Positions 35,127 to 45,596 of a DNA stretch of 64,000 bases are shown piece after piece. This stretch comes from Saposhnikovia divaricata (taxonomy: Eukaryota; Streptophyta; Magnoliopsida; Apiales; Apiaceae): contig CM071598.1 in NCBI GenBank assembly GCA_036435485.1, forward strand, positions 108,498,501-108,562,500. The letters run 5' to 3'. The position numbers and the translations under genes were made by a program. Numbering within the stretch: the first letter of the stretch is position 1; each line of letters starts with the position of its first letter. The notes below the pieces were generated by a model, which was given only the letters and a program-made list of their open reading frames with translations, searched no databases and was not told the origin of the DNA.

Positions 35127-35888
35127 ATTTATCAAAACGTATTCGAACAACCAACCATAACTGCGATTCTATACTATCTAAAAATGAAAAAATATAATAA
35201 AATCCCGTAGATCTAAGATCCCGGATGCTAGAATAAAAGAACCTACTCTCACAAAGAGAAAGAACAGAACCCAATATGGGTAGACAAAATCCACTAACGG
35301 GGTACTAGACTCTCTATAAAGATATATATTAATTAAAAAATAAAGTAAAATCAAGGAAAAAAATGGGAATTATCGTTTACAAGGAGAAAGTACAACATAC
35401 AATATATCAGTAGATAAAACCTATCAACGGGGTACTAGGCTCTTAATAAAGAGAGATATTTATTGAAAATACAAAGCAAAATCAAGGAAAACAATTAAAA
35501 GAAGGTTTATCATCAACCAAAATGTTGATTTCAATCCCTGAACTTTAGTTTAGTATTTTTGGGAGAGGAGGAGAGAGAGGAACCGCTACGACCTTTGTTA
35601 TAAAATTACTATTCTTGATAATTAGATGGGTCTATAAATATAAAATTATATATTGTTTCTAATAAAAGATACCCTTTTTAATTTTGTATTCGTGAATAAA
35701 AGTAATAGTATTCAATTTCCATATCCTAATCTAAGAGCAGACATATCGAATTTGCTTGGTTGGTTGATAATATTTATTTTTAATATCAATAAAACCTTAA
35801 ATATAGGTTAAAAAAATTTAATAACTTGGTAGGCAGATTCTAAACAAACAAAGATATTTATTAATAATAAAAAAATTAAAAAAAAAAA

Positions 35889-36750
35889 GAGTGCTTCATT
35901 TTATGTACTCTACTCTTAGTTTTATTTTGTAGCATCTCAATGTTGTTTTCAGTTATATAGTAACATACATAGATAAGTTGGGCAGAAAGTAACAGTTTAA
36001 GTGATTGTCATATTTTTTCTTTTCGCGTATTATTTTCGTTTCGTACACAAAAAAAATTATGTAGTTTAGTAGTGTTTGGTGTTCGAATTTTGGGTACATA
36101 AAAAAATTTCATGTCATTTTTACACAAGACCCCAAAGACATACGTCATAAATTAATGTACACAACACAAACAATTTCTCGGGTCTACACGTAAGGCTTTC
36201 TTCTAACATATATACTCACTGTTAAAGAAAAATGAATTTCATGTTTTCTAATCCGATAATTAAATTACAAGGAAAAAATTTGTATAGTTTGGTAGCGTTA
36301 TGTGTTTGAAGTTTGGGTACACAAAAAAATTTCATGTCATTTCCATACAAGGCCGCAAAGACACACGTCATGAATTAATGTACACAACACAAATGATTTG
36401 TCATGTCTACACGTAAGACTTTCTTCTAACATATATACTCAATGTTAAAGAAAAATAAATTTCATATTTTTTAACCCGATAATTAAATTACAAGGACACA
36501 TATAAAATAATGTGAGTATTGTAAAATCCAAACCCATATCCAAATATTTTCGAGTTTTAAAATTAAAATCTAAATCCAAAACTCAATATCCAAAACCAAA
36601 TTCATCGGGTTTCGGATTAGATCGGAATTTTTCGTGTATCCAAAATTAGTAAAATGTAGTCAAATTTTAAAAATTGCTACACACTAATAATATTTATTAT
36701 ATTTATAAAATACTTAAAAATTAATATGATTAAATTAGGTAAGCAGTTAA
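35889..36750 (-). repeat. Right arm of the long inverted repeat
   Basis: Inverted copy of the left arm. It carries a tandem duplication of about 240 bp (36055-36285 and 36286-36500) that the left arm has only once. It stops at 36750, where homology to the gypsy B LTR begins without the LTR's natural start. The true outer end of the arm is therefore unknown. Confidence 0.7.
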
Positions 36751-39717
36751 ACAGTCCTTATCTGTGATTTATAGATGTCGTAGGTGGTTAAAATCAGTTG
36801 CATGTCAAGGGTTTTGGATTTTCAGATTTTTCGAATTTTGCATGTATAAATATATGAATTTGTATGCTTCTTTTTGGTAATTAAGAATTGTTCTTGATGA
36901 TTTCATGTTAGTTAGTAGTTAATTAAATGGTAAGAATGATTTTCCAGATTCATATGATTAATTTCGAATTTTGTGTATTTATTTCAAATTATTCGAATTA
37001 TTTGATTTAAATGAATTATTATATAATTAATCCTTGTAATTAGAGATGTAATGATAATTTTGATGTAAGAGGGATGTCAATTGCTAATTGATTTTCTTGC
37101 ATGGGAAATTTTCCAGAATTTATAATGGCATGATTCGAATTTTTGTAGATTAATATGAATTAATCGAATTTTATAATTATAAAAAGAAATTAGAAATTAA
37201 TTTTGGTGATTATGTGATAAGAGATTGTCAATTTGATATGTAAGTATGGTACTTAAAATATGTATGTTAAATTTCGAATTTTTGGTTTAAAACATGATTT
37301 GTATGATTTAGTGATTATGTTTGATAATCGATAAAGTACTATTTAGAGATATGATTGTTATTATCGGATGAAAGTCATATGATTATGAGTTGTTATGATT
37401 TGTATAATCCATTGGGAGTGTAGGTGGATTTTTAAATCCATCGTAGGTATTTGGTTGTGATTTTAGTCGGTTGAATTCCGACGGGATAATCCTATTTATA
37501 GAGGAAACTCTTCCCGATTTTCGTCAGAAATATAAGTTGTAAAATCTATAGTATATTCTTATAAGTTGATTACAAGTCAAGATGACACTACGTGTTAAGT
37601 GCTTAAGTGACTTATGTGCTTTCATGCTATAAATGCTATTTGATTATGTGCTTACATGATCTTAGTGAGGTACGTAATAAGAATGCGATATATATGTTAA
37701 ATGGTAATGCGATATAGGAATCGATTGGGTAGATTAGGATAAGTCGTATTAGAAGTATAGTATTCTAAAATAGTGATATGGTTTATGTAGATAAGAAGGA
37801 CGTAGGACCTAGCGATAAAGGAAAGGCTAAGGTTGAGTTTCAGTAAGCTGAGCTGTTGAGATGTTGCATTCTACCGGAGGCAAGTAACTCTGTCTTTCCT
37901 CTGAAAGTTTATATTATTGAAATTGTTGGGTAGATTAGGATAAGTCGTATTAGAAGTATAGTTTTCTAAAATAGTGATATGGTTTATGTAGATATACAAT
38001 ACTGTTGTATCTTGTTGATTCAAGTATGCCTATTCTATACCATGTTGATCATACTTCTGTTATAAACTTACCTTTGAATGTACCCAAAATCTTTATTGAT
38101 AAACCCTGGTTCAACACATGTACACCCTAGATCAGCATAATTCTTTTTAAATGCTTCTTGACCATACTGTCACCCAGAGTTAAACAATACTAATTCTTTT
38201 TAATTGCTTCTTGACCATATATGTCCTATGATTTACTATAATCTAGTCATATTGACTGACCGATAAACCAGTGTTCCACTTGACTTATGTCCGTGACCCG
38301 GATACCCTGTGTTGATTTTAAAATACTTATCAAATATCATATTGCCCTAAACATTGTTTTACAAACTTGTTATCCATTATCAATGACTTTTAAACTTTAC
38401 AACTTGATCAAATGATTTCAAAACTAAACCTAATTGATAACTTTGACCTTTGACTTGGACTATTCCTTTATACCCTGATTGAAATCCAAATTTCCATTTG
38501 AGTCTATATCTTCTTGATTCAGACTTGTACCCTCTTTCATTGATGTCAGAACACTTAGTCAATCCCTTTTTGACTTTTATCATTGCGATTCAAAATGAGT
38601 TGTTTTCTTAAAATACTTTGAAGTTACTTACACTGGGCTGATCTGTTATCAGAGAGTCGAAGGTACTTCGAAGTAAAGGTTTTCGAAAAGATTAAGTATT
38701 AAAATGTTTTATAAAGTTAAAAAGAGTTTTGTAAAGCCTAATGTTCTAAAATAAGATTTCTAATAAAAATGTTAGGAACTCCGTCTAAATGGTTTCCACT
38801 TATTCCTCACGATTGGAGAGACGGGGCGAACGGGTAATGCTGGTTCCGTTAGTTTTTTTTTGAGACGTAGTATTGTGTAGTTCTGGTCTTTCCAGTTCGA
38901 CACCTTTATAGGCCAATGTGTTGCCTCTTGGGAACCCAAGCTATCCTAATGAAAGGAAATGATGGCCAGAGGGACTTTGTGTCCGGTATGGGGACTTTAT
39001 GGGCTGATCAACCGTATTGTCTGTTATAAAATAAAAACCTCCAATCAGTTTTTTTAAAGTGATGATTACGATTTATTTACTATGAAATGAAATTGGTTTA
39101 CCGATTGAAATGTCAATTACTTTACACAGTTTTGAAATATCTATTGTTATCCTGTTTATCAGATGATATCCTGTTTTTACTAAATACCAGTATTGCTTTT
39201 ATCGCTTCCAGCATATTTATGTCACATCTTGAATTACTGTCATCTTTTGCAATACCCTATTGTATTATATTCGGTTGAGATCTTTAGTTACTTGCTGAGC
39301 GTTGGCTCATTATTATTTTTGTCTAACCCTTTTGACAGTAATCTAAGAATCATGGTTCGTACAATCCAATCTGCAAGGAAGCGCACCTACCGTGGCCTTG
39401 AGCTGGTCCGTTTTGAGATAACTCCCGAGGTAGATGCAATAACAGCTCAGTGAGGAGATCTTTAGTTAGTTGTGAGAACTGACAGTAGAACTTTTGAGAA
39501 CTTTGGTTTGCAATAATAATATATTTTGAATTCAGGTTTGTAATAATAATTAGTTAGACGATGGCTTGCTTGTTTCATACCATTACCTGTGAAAGATCTT
39601 GGATAGTAGTGTTGGGACCCGTCAGTATGTTATATTTATATTATATTTTAGGTTGTTTGCATCTAGATGTGTGGCAGTGACTCTCCGATCTAGGCCCCAA
39701 GTCGGGAGGGCGTCACA
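36751..39717 (+). repeat. Gypsy B 5' LTR, missing its first ~1 kb
   Basis: Homologous to 46593-49433 of the 3' LTR. It has a 75-bp extra duplication (37725-37800 repeated at 37922-37998), absent from the 3' LTR. It ends GGGCGTCACA and contains a TTGCTGAGCGTTGGCTCA motif at 39288-39305. The first 996 bp present in the 3' LTR are replaced by the inverted-repeat arm. Confidence 0.85.
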
Positions 39718-39720
39718 GGT

Positions 39721-39732
39721 TGGTATCAGAGC
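39721..39732 (+). promoter_or_regulatory. Gypsy B primer binding site
   Basis: TGGTATCAGAGC lies three bases after the LTR end. It is a perfect initiator-Met tRNA-type site. Confidence 0.92.
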
Positions 39733-39929
39733 TACGGGTTTTGGTCACTGAAACAAGCCAGGAATTTAGGATCATTAATAAAAGAAGTAGATACAATTAG
39801 GATTTGAGAGTGATAGATGTAGGGAGTGATCATAGGTTTAGGTTTTCCCTTCGTGATAGATCATTAGGACTAACACAATTTAACTCATTTATATTCTACG
39901 TGTATATATATATATTATTACTACAAGAC

Positions 39930-40532
39930 ATGGATCTTGCCGATGATACACCACCCCTACCTTCCGATTCTAGTAGTTCATCCTAAAAGTTTGATCCTTC
40001 GGAGGCGATGTCTGATGCCGATGCTGAGATTGAGTCTGATGTGCCAGTATCCGAGTCTGAGGTTGAGAGTTCTACGGCCCGTGCTGACATTCCTGTCCCT
40101 ACCACTGAGCCTGTGCCTGAGTCTGCACCAGTGTCTGAGCCTATTACTGATACCGTGTCTGTTCCTATCCCAGTACCAGTTGTGACCCCTTTTGTCACCG
40201 AGCACGGCGAGTCATCTATCGGAACCTACTCACTTCCTGAGGTTGCACCTATACACACATACGCTGAGATAGTCCGCACTTGTGAGAATCTGACGAGCAG
40301 GAATGATGATCTTTCAGCATTGATTAAACAGATGAAGGACAAGGCGCAACGTCAAGTTGACTTATCTACGATAGATTGGGATAGTCGTATTGAGTTAGCA
40401 CAGAGGGTCACCCAGCAGCGTTTTCTTGAGGTTTCCCTGTCTAGGCCTGTCTTTGATGAGCTTTGTCGACTTTCAGGTTTGATTTCTTGGATGATATGTG
40501 AGTATGGTGGAACCCGAGGTTCCCGTGACTAG
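39930..40532 (+). pseudogene. Extra ORF upstream of gag, one in-frame stop
   Basis: ATG at 39930 gives MDLADDTPPLPSDSSSSS, then TAA (39984-39986). The same frame continues KFDPSEAMSDADAEIESDV and runs 182 more residues to 40532. The N-terminal half is acidic and rich in Ser, Pro, Val and Glu (PVPESAPVSEP-type repeats). The C-terminal half has a heptad-like helix (EIVRTCENLTSRNDDLSALI). It has no zinc finger, membrane segment or catalytic motif that I recognise. It lies between the primer site and gag, 470 bp before the gag ATG, in the sense orientation. Its function is unknown; it may be an additional retrotransposon gene or a captured sequence. Without the stop it would be about 200 residues. 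Confidence 0.55.
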
Positions 40533-41004
40533 ACTACTGCTGTGGAGATGGTTGTGAGTGGGACATTTGGTAGAGCCCACTAGTGTTAGTTATGTTTACT
40601 ACTAGTCTAGGATGTTTTCCAGTTTTCCTAGTGCTAGTAGACGGATTGTTGTTGTTGTTGTTTTAGTTTGTTTATTTCAGTTCGGATGTAGAAGGGCTGA
40701 ATGCCCTTAACTCTTATGATCTTTTATGTTGTTGGATCGTTTTCGTCTTAGTGACGTATGCATATTTCGTATATCCCTGTGTTCATTGCTTTACTTATCG
40801 CTTTTTACATACTGTCTTTACATACTGTATTTCCATAACTTAGTAAACTGTTCATATAAACCCTGTTGCATAATTTGCAACTGTACCCATATCATATTGT
40901 CTTATCGGAACTGATCGTCTATTGGTACCAGACGGAGGAACCCTATTTCTTTTGAATATATACCTACTCGTTGTTTACCAATTATTTACCTTCTTATCAG
41001 AAAG
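40533..41004 (+). other. Untranslated spacer between the extra ORF and gag
   Basis: No conserved coding sequence. It includes a GTTGTTGTTGTTGTT run at 40647-40661, and the gag ATG follows at 41005. The ORF 40726-40914 is not supported by any motif. Confidence 0.55.
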
Positions 41005-42339
41005 ATGCCTCCCAGAAGAACTCGTCAAGCTACCAACAATGATAACCAAGACCAACAAAATCAAGATAACCCTACTATGGCCCAGATGTTCCAATTACTT
41101 CAACAACAAACTGCTGCTTTTGTTCAACACCAACAACACCAAGCTGCCCAACCTGCTACAACTTTTATATCTTTCCAAGCTATTCACCCACCTGAGCTTA
41201 AAGGTACTTTGAACCCTGTTGAAGTTAAATCTTGGTTGATGGATATCGAGAAGTCTTTCACGTTAGTTAGGGTTGATGAAATTCAAAAGGTGGAGTTTGC
41301 TAGTTTTTATTTGAGGGCGGAAGCGAATTTTTGGTGGGAGTCTGTTAAGGCCGCAGAAGGAAATGTGATTGCATGGCCGAAATTCGTAGAATTGTTTAAT
41401 GAAAAATATCTGCCAGGTTATTTACAAGACCAGTTGGAGATTCGGTTTATGGAATTGAAACAAGAATGGATGACTGTTGTGGAGTATGAGGCCAAATTTA
41501 CTGAGTTATCTAGGTTTGCACCCCAGTATGTAGGAAATGAAGATAGTAAGGCTAAGAAGTTTCAGCATGGATTAAAGCCTTGGTTAAGGAGTAGAGTTGC
41601 TGCATTCAAGTTGAGAACCTATTCTGCTATTGTGCAGAAGGCGATGATTATAGCAGGAGAAAGTGAGTTGAATCAGAAGGAGAAAGCTGGTAAAAGGAGA
41701 AAGTTTGATAAAGTGGAAAAGAGTCAAGAGACAGAAGGTCAAAGAAGTTTTCAGAACAGAGGAAGGTTTGGAAATCGACCAGGAGGACATAGAAATTTTC
41801 AGAAGTTTGGAGGTGGTAACGGAGGACAAAACCGTAGACCCCAAGGAGTAAACCCTCAGGCTATAACAAGACCCGTACTACCAGATTGTAAAATTTGTGG
41901 AAGAAAGCACCCGGGTATCTGTAATAAGCCTAACATAGTTTGCTACAAGTGTGGGAAGAAAGGACACTATGCTCAAGAATGTCCGGAAGTGAAGTCAGTA
42001 GGATTAACTTGTTATAAGTGTGGCAAGATTGGCCATATTGCTAAGAACTGCAAGGAGCCTATCCAAACTGCTAATGTTTTGAGAATCACCGCACCACCAG
42101 CACCGCGACAAGTGCCGTATCAAGCACCTCAGCCTAGAGCCCGTACTTTCAACATGTCTGTCAAAGAAGCTGTTAATGATGCCGATGTGGTTGCAGGTAC
42201 GCTTCCTGTCAACTCTCTTGAAGCTAAAGTTTTAATTGATTCTGGAGCAACTAGATCCTTTATATCTGAAAGATTTCTTGATAAATTGCACTGTGAGATT
42301 CATCCATTAAAAAAAGGCATTAGTAGTAGAAGTTACTAA
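41005..42339 (+). pseudogene. gag: Gypsy B gag and start of protease, frameshifted at the end
   Basis: 444-residue frame from MPPRRTRQATNNDN. A Gln-rich N-terminal stretch (res. 20-50) leads into the Retrotrans_gag region with HPPELKGTLNPVEVKSWL, EANFWWESVK and RFMELKQEWMTVVEYEAKF (res. ~60-220). A basic Gly/Arg/Gln-rich linker and CKICGRKHPGIC follow. Then come two CCHC zinc knuckles, CYKCGKKGHYAQEC (res. 313) and CYKCGKIGHIAKNC (res. 336), which bind RNA. The aspartic protease active site LIDSGATRSF is at about res. 410. Close to 42309-42316 a run of seven A's sits where the frame is lost, and homology resumes in another frame. One extra base in that run would explain it. Gag forms the particle and protease matures it. 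Confidence 0.9.
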
Positions 42340-42817
42340 TCAGGATAAGGTTTCCATAGACCGGGAGTGTCCTAACTGTAATATTGAGATTGGAGGATTT
42401 CTTTTCTATATGGATTTATTACCATTTAAGTTGGGAGAGTTTGATGTTATTTTAGGAATGGATTGGTTGTCTGCGAGTGATGCGCAGATTGAGTGTAAGA
42501 AGAAGCAAGTTAAGTTGCATACTGAAAATGGTAGTGAAGTAGTATTTCAAGGACAGAAGCAAGATAAGAAATTTCTAACGTTTATGCAAGCAAAGAGATT
42601 GTTGAATCAAGGATGTGAGGCTTATTTAGCACATGTAGTTGATACAGAGAAACAAGTCCCTAAGATGGAAGATATTCCACTTGTGAATGAGTTTCCTGAT
42701 GTATTTCCCGATGAGTTGCCCGGATTACCTCCAGATAGAGAGATTGAATTCCCGATTGAATTGGCACCAGGAACTGAACATGTATCTAAAGCACCGTATC
42801 GAATGGCACCTGCTTAG
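42340..42817 (+). pseudogene. pol: Gypsy B protease C-terminal part and RT lead-in
   Basis: Continues in the frame one base off from gag. VILGMDWLSASDAQIECK is the conserved C-terminal protease motif; DLLPFKLGEFDV precedes it. Next is the linker before RT (EFPDVFPDELPGLPPDREIEF, then ELAPGTEHVSKAPYRMAPA). The frame stops at TAG 42815-42817, one codon before MKELAIQLQ, where family members normally read through. The stop therefore separates protease from RT and would end the polyprotein. Confidence 0.85.
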
Positions 42818-44623
42818 ATGAAAGAGTTAGCCATTCAATTGCAAGATTTGTTAGATAAAGGAGTTATAAGACCGAGTGTGTCCCCGTGGGGAGCGCCAGT
42901 GTTGTTTGTTAAGAAGAAGGATGGAAGCATGAGGTTGTGTATTGATTATAGAGAACTCAATAAATTGACTATCAAGAATAAGTATCCATTGCCAAGGATT
43001 GATGATTTGTTTGACCAACTGAAGGATGCTGCCTACTTTACTAAGATTGATTTGAGATCAGGTTATCACCAATTGAAGATTAAACCAGAAGATATTCCGA
43101 AGACTGCATTTCGCACGAGATATGGACATTATGAGTTTTTAGTGATGGTTTTCGGATTGACGAATGCACCAGCTGTGTTTATGGATTTAATGAATAGAGT
43201 GTTCAAGAGATATTTGGATAAATTCATAATTGTATTTATTGATGACATCCTTATATACTCGAGAAACCCTGAAGAGCATGCCGAGCATTTGAGAATAGCA
43301 TTGGAAACCTTGAGAAAGGAAAGATTATATGCCAAGTTTTCTAAGTGTGAGTTTTGGTTGCAAGAAGTGCAATTTTTAGGTCATGTGATTAGTAAAGAAG
43401 GAATTCGAGTAGATCCTGCTAAGATTGAAGCTATGGTGAGTTGGAGTATACCAAGAACTCCTACCGAGGTGAGAAGTTTTCTAGGATTGGCTGGTTATTA
43501 TCGAAGATTTGTACAAGATTTCTCAAAGATTGCTACCCCGTTGACAAAGTTGACCCGAAAGAATGAGAAGTTCATTTGGTATGATAAGTGTGAAGAAAGT
43601 TTTCAAGAGCTAAAGAAAAGATTAGTTTCAGCACCAGTGTTAGTATTGCCAGATGATAAAGGAAATTTTGTTATCTATAGTGATGCTTCGCACAAAGGAT
43701 TAGGATGCGTTTTGATGCAACACGGGAATGTTATTGCGTACGCTTCGAGACAGCTTAAGCCGCACGAGCAAAAGTATCCGACACATGATTTGGAGTTAGC
43801 TGCAATTGTGTTCACGTTGAAAATATGGAGACATTACTTGTACGGAGAGAAGTGTGAAATTTTCACTGATCATAAGAGTTTGAAGTATATCTTTACCCAG
43901 AAAGAGTTGAATATGAGACAAAGAAGATGGTTGGAGTTAATTAAGGATTATGATTACACGATAAGTTACCATCCCGGAAAGGCGAATGTTGTCGCTGATG
44001 CGTTAAGTAGAAAGGAGAGGTTGAATACATTGACTATGCCAAAGGAGTTATTCCGAGAATTTGAGAAGTTAAGTTTAGAAGTTTATGATTCAAAAGATGA
44101 AGATGAGTTTTTAAGTACAATGACTTTTCAACCAGAGTTGTTAGAAAAGATTCGGAGATGTCAAGAGGAAGTGATGAATTGTGAGATGAATACGTTGACT
44201 GGAGAACATATTTGTACACAGAAAAATGATCAAGATATTTTTAGATTTGGAAGAAAAATATGGATTCCTAAAGTAGAAGAATTGAAGAATGAGATTCTGA
44301 GTGAAGCCCATAGTTCGAGATATTCTATTCACCCTGGAAGTACAAAGATGTATCGAGATTTGAAAGAGAACTTTTGGTGGCCAGATATGAAGCGTGAGAT
44401 AGCTGAGTGGATAAGTAAGTGTTATACTTGTCAAAGGATTAAAGCAGAACATCAGAAGCCAAGCGGATTGTTAAAACCATTAGATATCCCTGAGTGGAAA
44501 TGGGAGCACCTTGCCATGGATTTTGTAGTAGGGTTACCAAGAACTAAAGCGAATCATGATGCGATTTGGGTAATCATTGATCGACTGACGAAGTCTGCTC
44601 ATTTCTTACAGATTAACGAATGA
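42818..44623 (+). pseudogene. pol: Gypsy B reverse transcriptase, RNase H and start of integrase
   Basis: A 601-residue open segment. RT: LQDLLDKGVIRPSVSPWGAP, LCIDYRELNKLTIKNKYPLP, then the catalytic FIDDIL (Asp-Asp at res. ~142-143), LGLAGYYRRFVQDFSKIA. RNase H: VIYSDASHKGLGCVLMQ (Asp at res. ~289), ELAAIVFTLKIWRHYLYG, FTDHKSLKYIFTQ, ANVVADALSRKE. Integrase HHCC zinc domain: HSSRYSIHPGSTKMY...CYTCQ (res. ~497-530), then the core begins with MDFVVGLPRTKANHDAIWVI. The first catalytic Asp is present. The frame stops at TGA 44621-44623, where a CGA would be expected, a typical C-to-T change. Confidence 0.9.
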
Positions 44624-45556
44624 TTTTCATTGGACAAGTTGGTACATTTGTATTTGAAGGAAATAGTGTCATGACATGGAGTTCCTGTTTCGATAGTATC
44701 TGATCGAGACCCACGGTTTAATTCGAAGTTTTGGCGACAATTTCAAGAATGCCTAGGAACCCACTTGAAGATGAGTACAGCTTACCATCCACAGACGGAC
44801 AGACAAAGTGAAAGGACTATTCAGACAATAGAGGATATGCTTAGAGCTTGTGCATTGGATTTCGAAGGAAGTTGGGATGAACATTTGCCATTAATTGAGT
44901 TTTCATATAACAACAGTTATCACGCAAGTATAGGAATGCCCCTGTATGAGGCATTGTATGGGAGAAAGTGTAGATCGCCAGTGTATTGGGAAGAAGTTGG
45001 TGAGAGGAAAATTTTAGGGCCAGAACTGCTTCAGCAGACGAAAGAGAAAGTTGAGAATATTCAAATGAGATTAATTACTGCCCAGGATCGTCAAAGAAAG
45101 TATGCTGATTTGAAAAGAAAGGACAGTAGTTTTGAAATCGGAGATCAAGTGTTATTGAAAATGTCACCATGGAAAGGAGTTACAAGATTTGGTAAGAAAG
45201 GAAAATTGAGTCCAAGATACGTAGGACCATTTGAGATTTTGAAGCGAGTTAGAAAAGTTGCTTACGAGTTAGCATTGCCACCGCATATGCACCATATTCA
45301 TAATGTGTTTCACATATCTATGCTTAAGAAGTACAATCCCGATGCGAGTCACGTAATTGAGTATGAGCCTATCGAGATTCAGCCAAATTTATCTTACGAA
45401 GAACAACCAGTAGGGATTCAGGATAGAAGTGATAGAAAGCTAAGAAATAAGGTTGTTAAATTGGTTAAAGTTTTGTGGAGGAATCCCAGAGTCGAAGAGT
45501 CGACTTGGGAACTTGAAAGCAAGATGCTTGCCAAGTACCCTCATCTGTTTACTTAG
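44624..45556 (+). pseudogene. pol: Gypsy B integrase core, C-terminal domain and chromodomain-like tail
   Basis: Same frame as the preceding segment. After one more TGA at 44672-44674 (again where CGA is expected, before HGVPVSIVSDRDPRF), the frame stays open for over 290 residues. SDRDPRF holds the second catalytic Asp, and YHPQTDRQSERTIQTIEDMLR the third acidic residue (Glu). The C-terminal part has GDQVLLKMSPWKGVTRFGKKGKLSPRYVGPF (GPF-type DNA-binding domain) and VFHISMLKKYNPD. The end, VVKLVKVLWRNPRVEESTWELESKM, is the chromodomain-like tail that targets chromoviruses to heterochromatin. It ends with a normal TAG. Confidence 0.9.
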
Positions 45557-45582
45557 GTGAGATTCTGGGGACAGAATCCTTT

Positions 45583-45596
45583 TAAGGGGGGAAGAC
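45583..45596 (+). promoter_or_regulatory. Gypsy B polypurine tract
   Basis: AAGGGGGGAAGA directly before the 3' LTR. It has the expected purine run used to prime plus-strand synthesis. Confidence 0.8.

Larger units (their letters stand above)
33828..35888. other. Spacer of the inverted-repeat element
   Basis: No transposase or intact gene. It holds one copy of an AT-rich dispersed repeat (33850-34570), an AT then GT microsatellite (35054-35126) and a duplicated ~125-bp passage (35277-35400 and 35401-35520). The minus-strand ORF 34957-35274 spans the microsatellite (a Tyr-Ile run) and has no recognised match. The C-terminal part of that ORF could be a captured fragment, but I cannot support it. 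Confidence 0.5.
18836..36750. mobile_element. Large inverted-repeat (foldback/MULE-like) DNA element, interrupted
   Basis: The left arm is 18836-19560 plus 33755-33827 (split by gypsy A). The right arm is 35889-36750 in inverted orientation. The arms match by eye over most of their length, for example TACAAAATAAAAC..AGAGTAGAGTACAT at the inner edge and TGTCTTTGGGATCTTG versus CAAGACCCCAAAGACA farther out. Each is about 0.75-0.85 kb, with a 2.06-kb spacer. The right arm has an internal 240-bp tandem duplication and is cut at 36751 by gypsy B. Very long inverted repeats suggest a Mutator-like or foldback element. No transposase was found and no target duplication could be tested. Confidence 0.7.

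Noticed and set aside
34957..35274. 105-residue minus-strand ORF starting MGSVLSLCES as a possible captured gene exon
   Set aside because: It runs through an AT microsatellite (Tyr-Ile repeats) and I cannot link either end to a known protein.
33750..35970. A 2.2-kb element bounded only by the ~75-bp inner inverted repeats
   Set aside because: The homology continues outward on both sides once gypsy A is removed, so these are the inner edges of much longer arms.
39087..39453. ORFs repeated at 39.1-39.5 kb and 48.8-49.2 kb as a duplicated gene
   Set aside because: Both copies are the same position in the two LTRs of gypsy B and have no recognised protein match.
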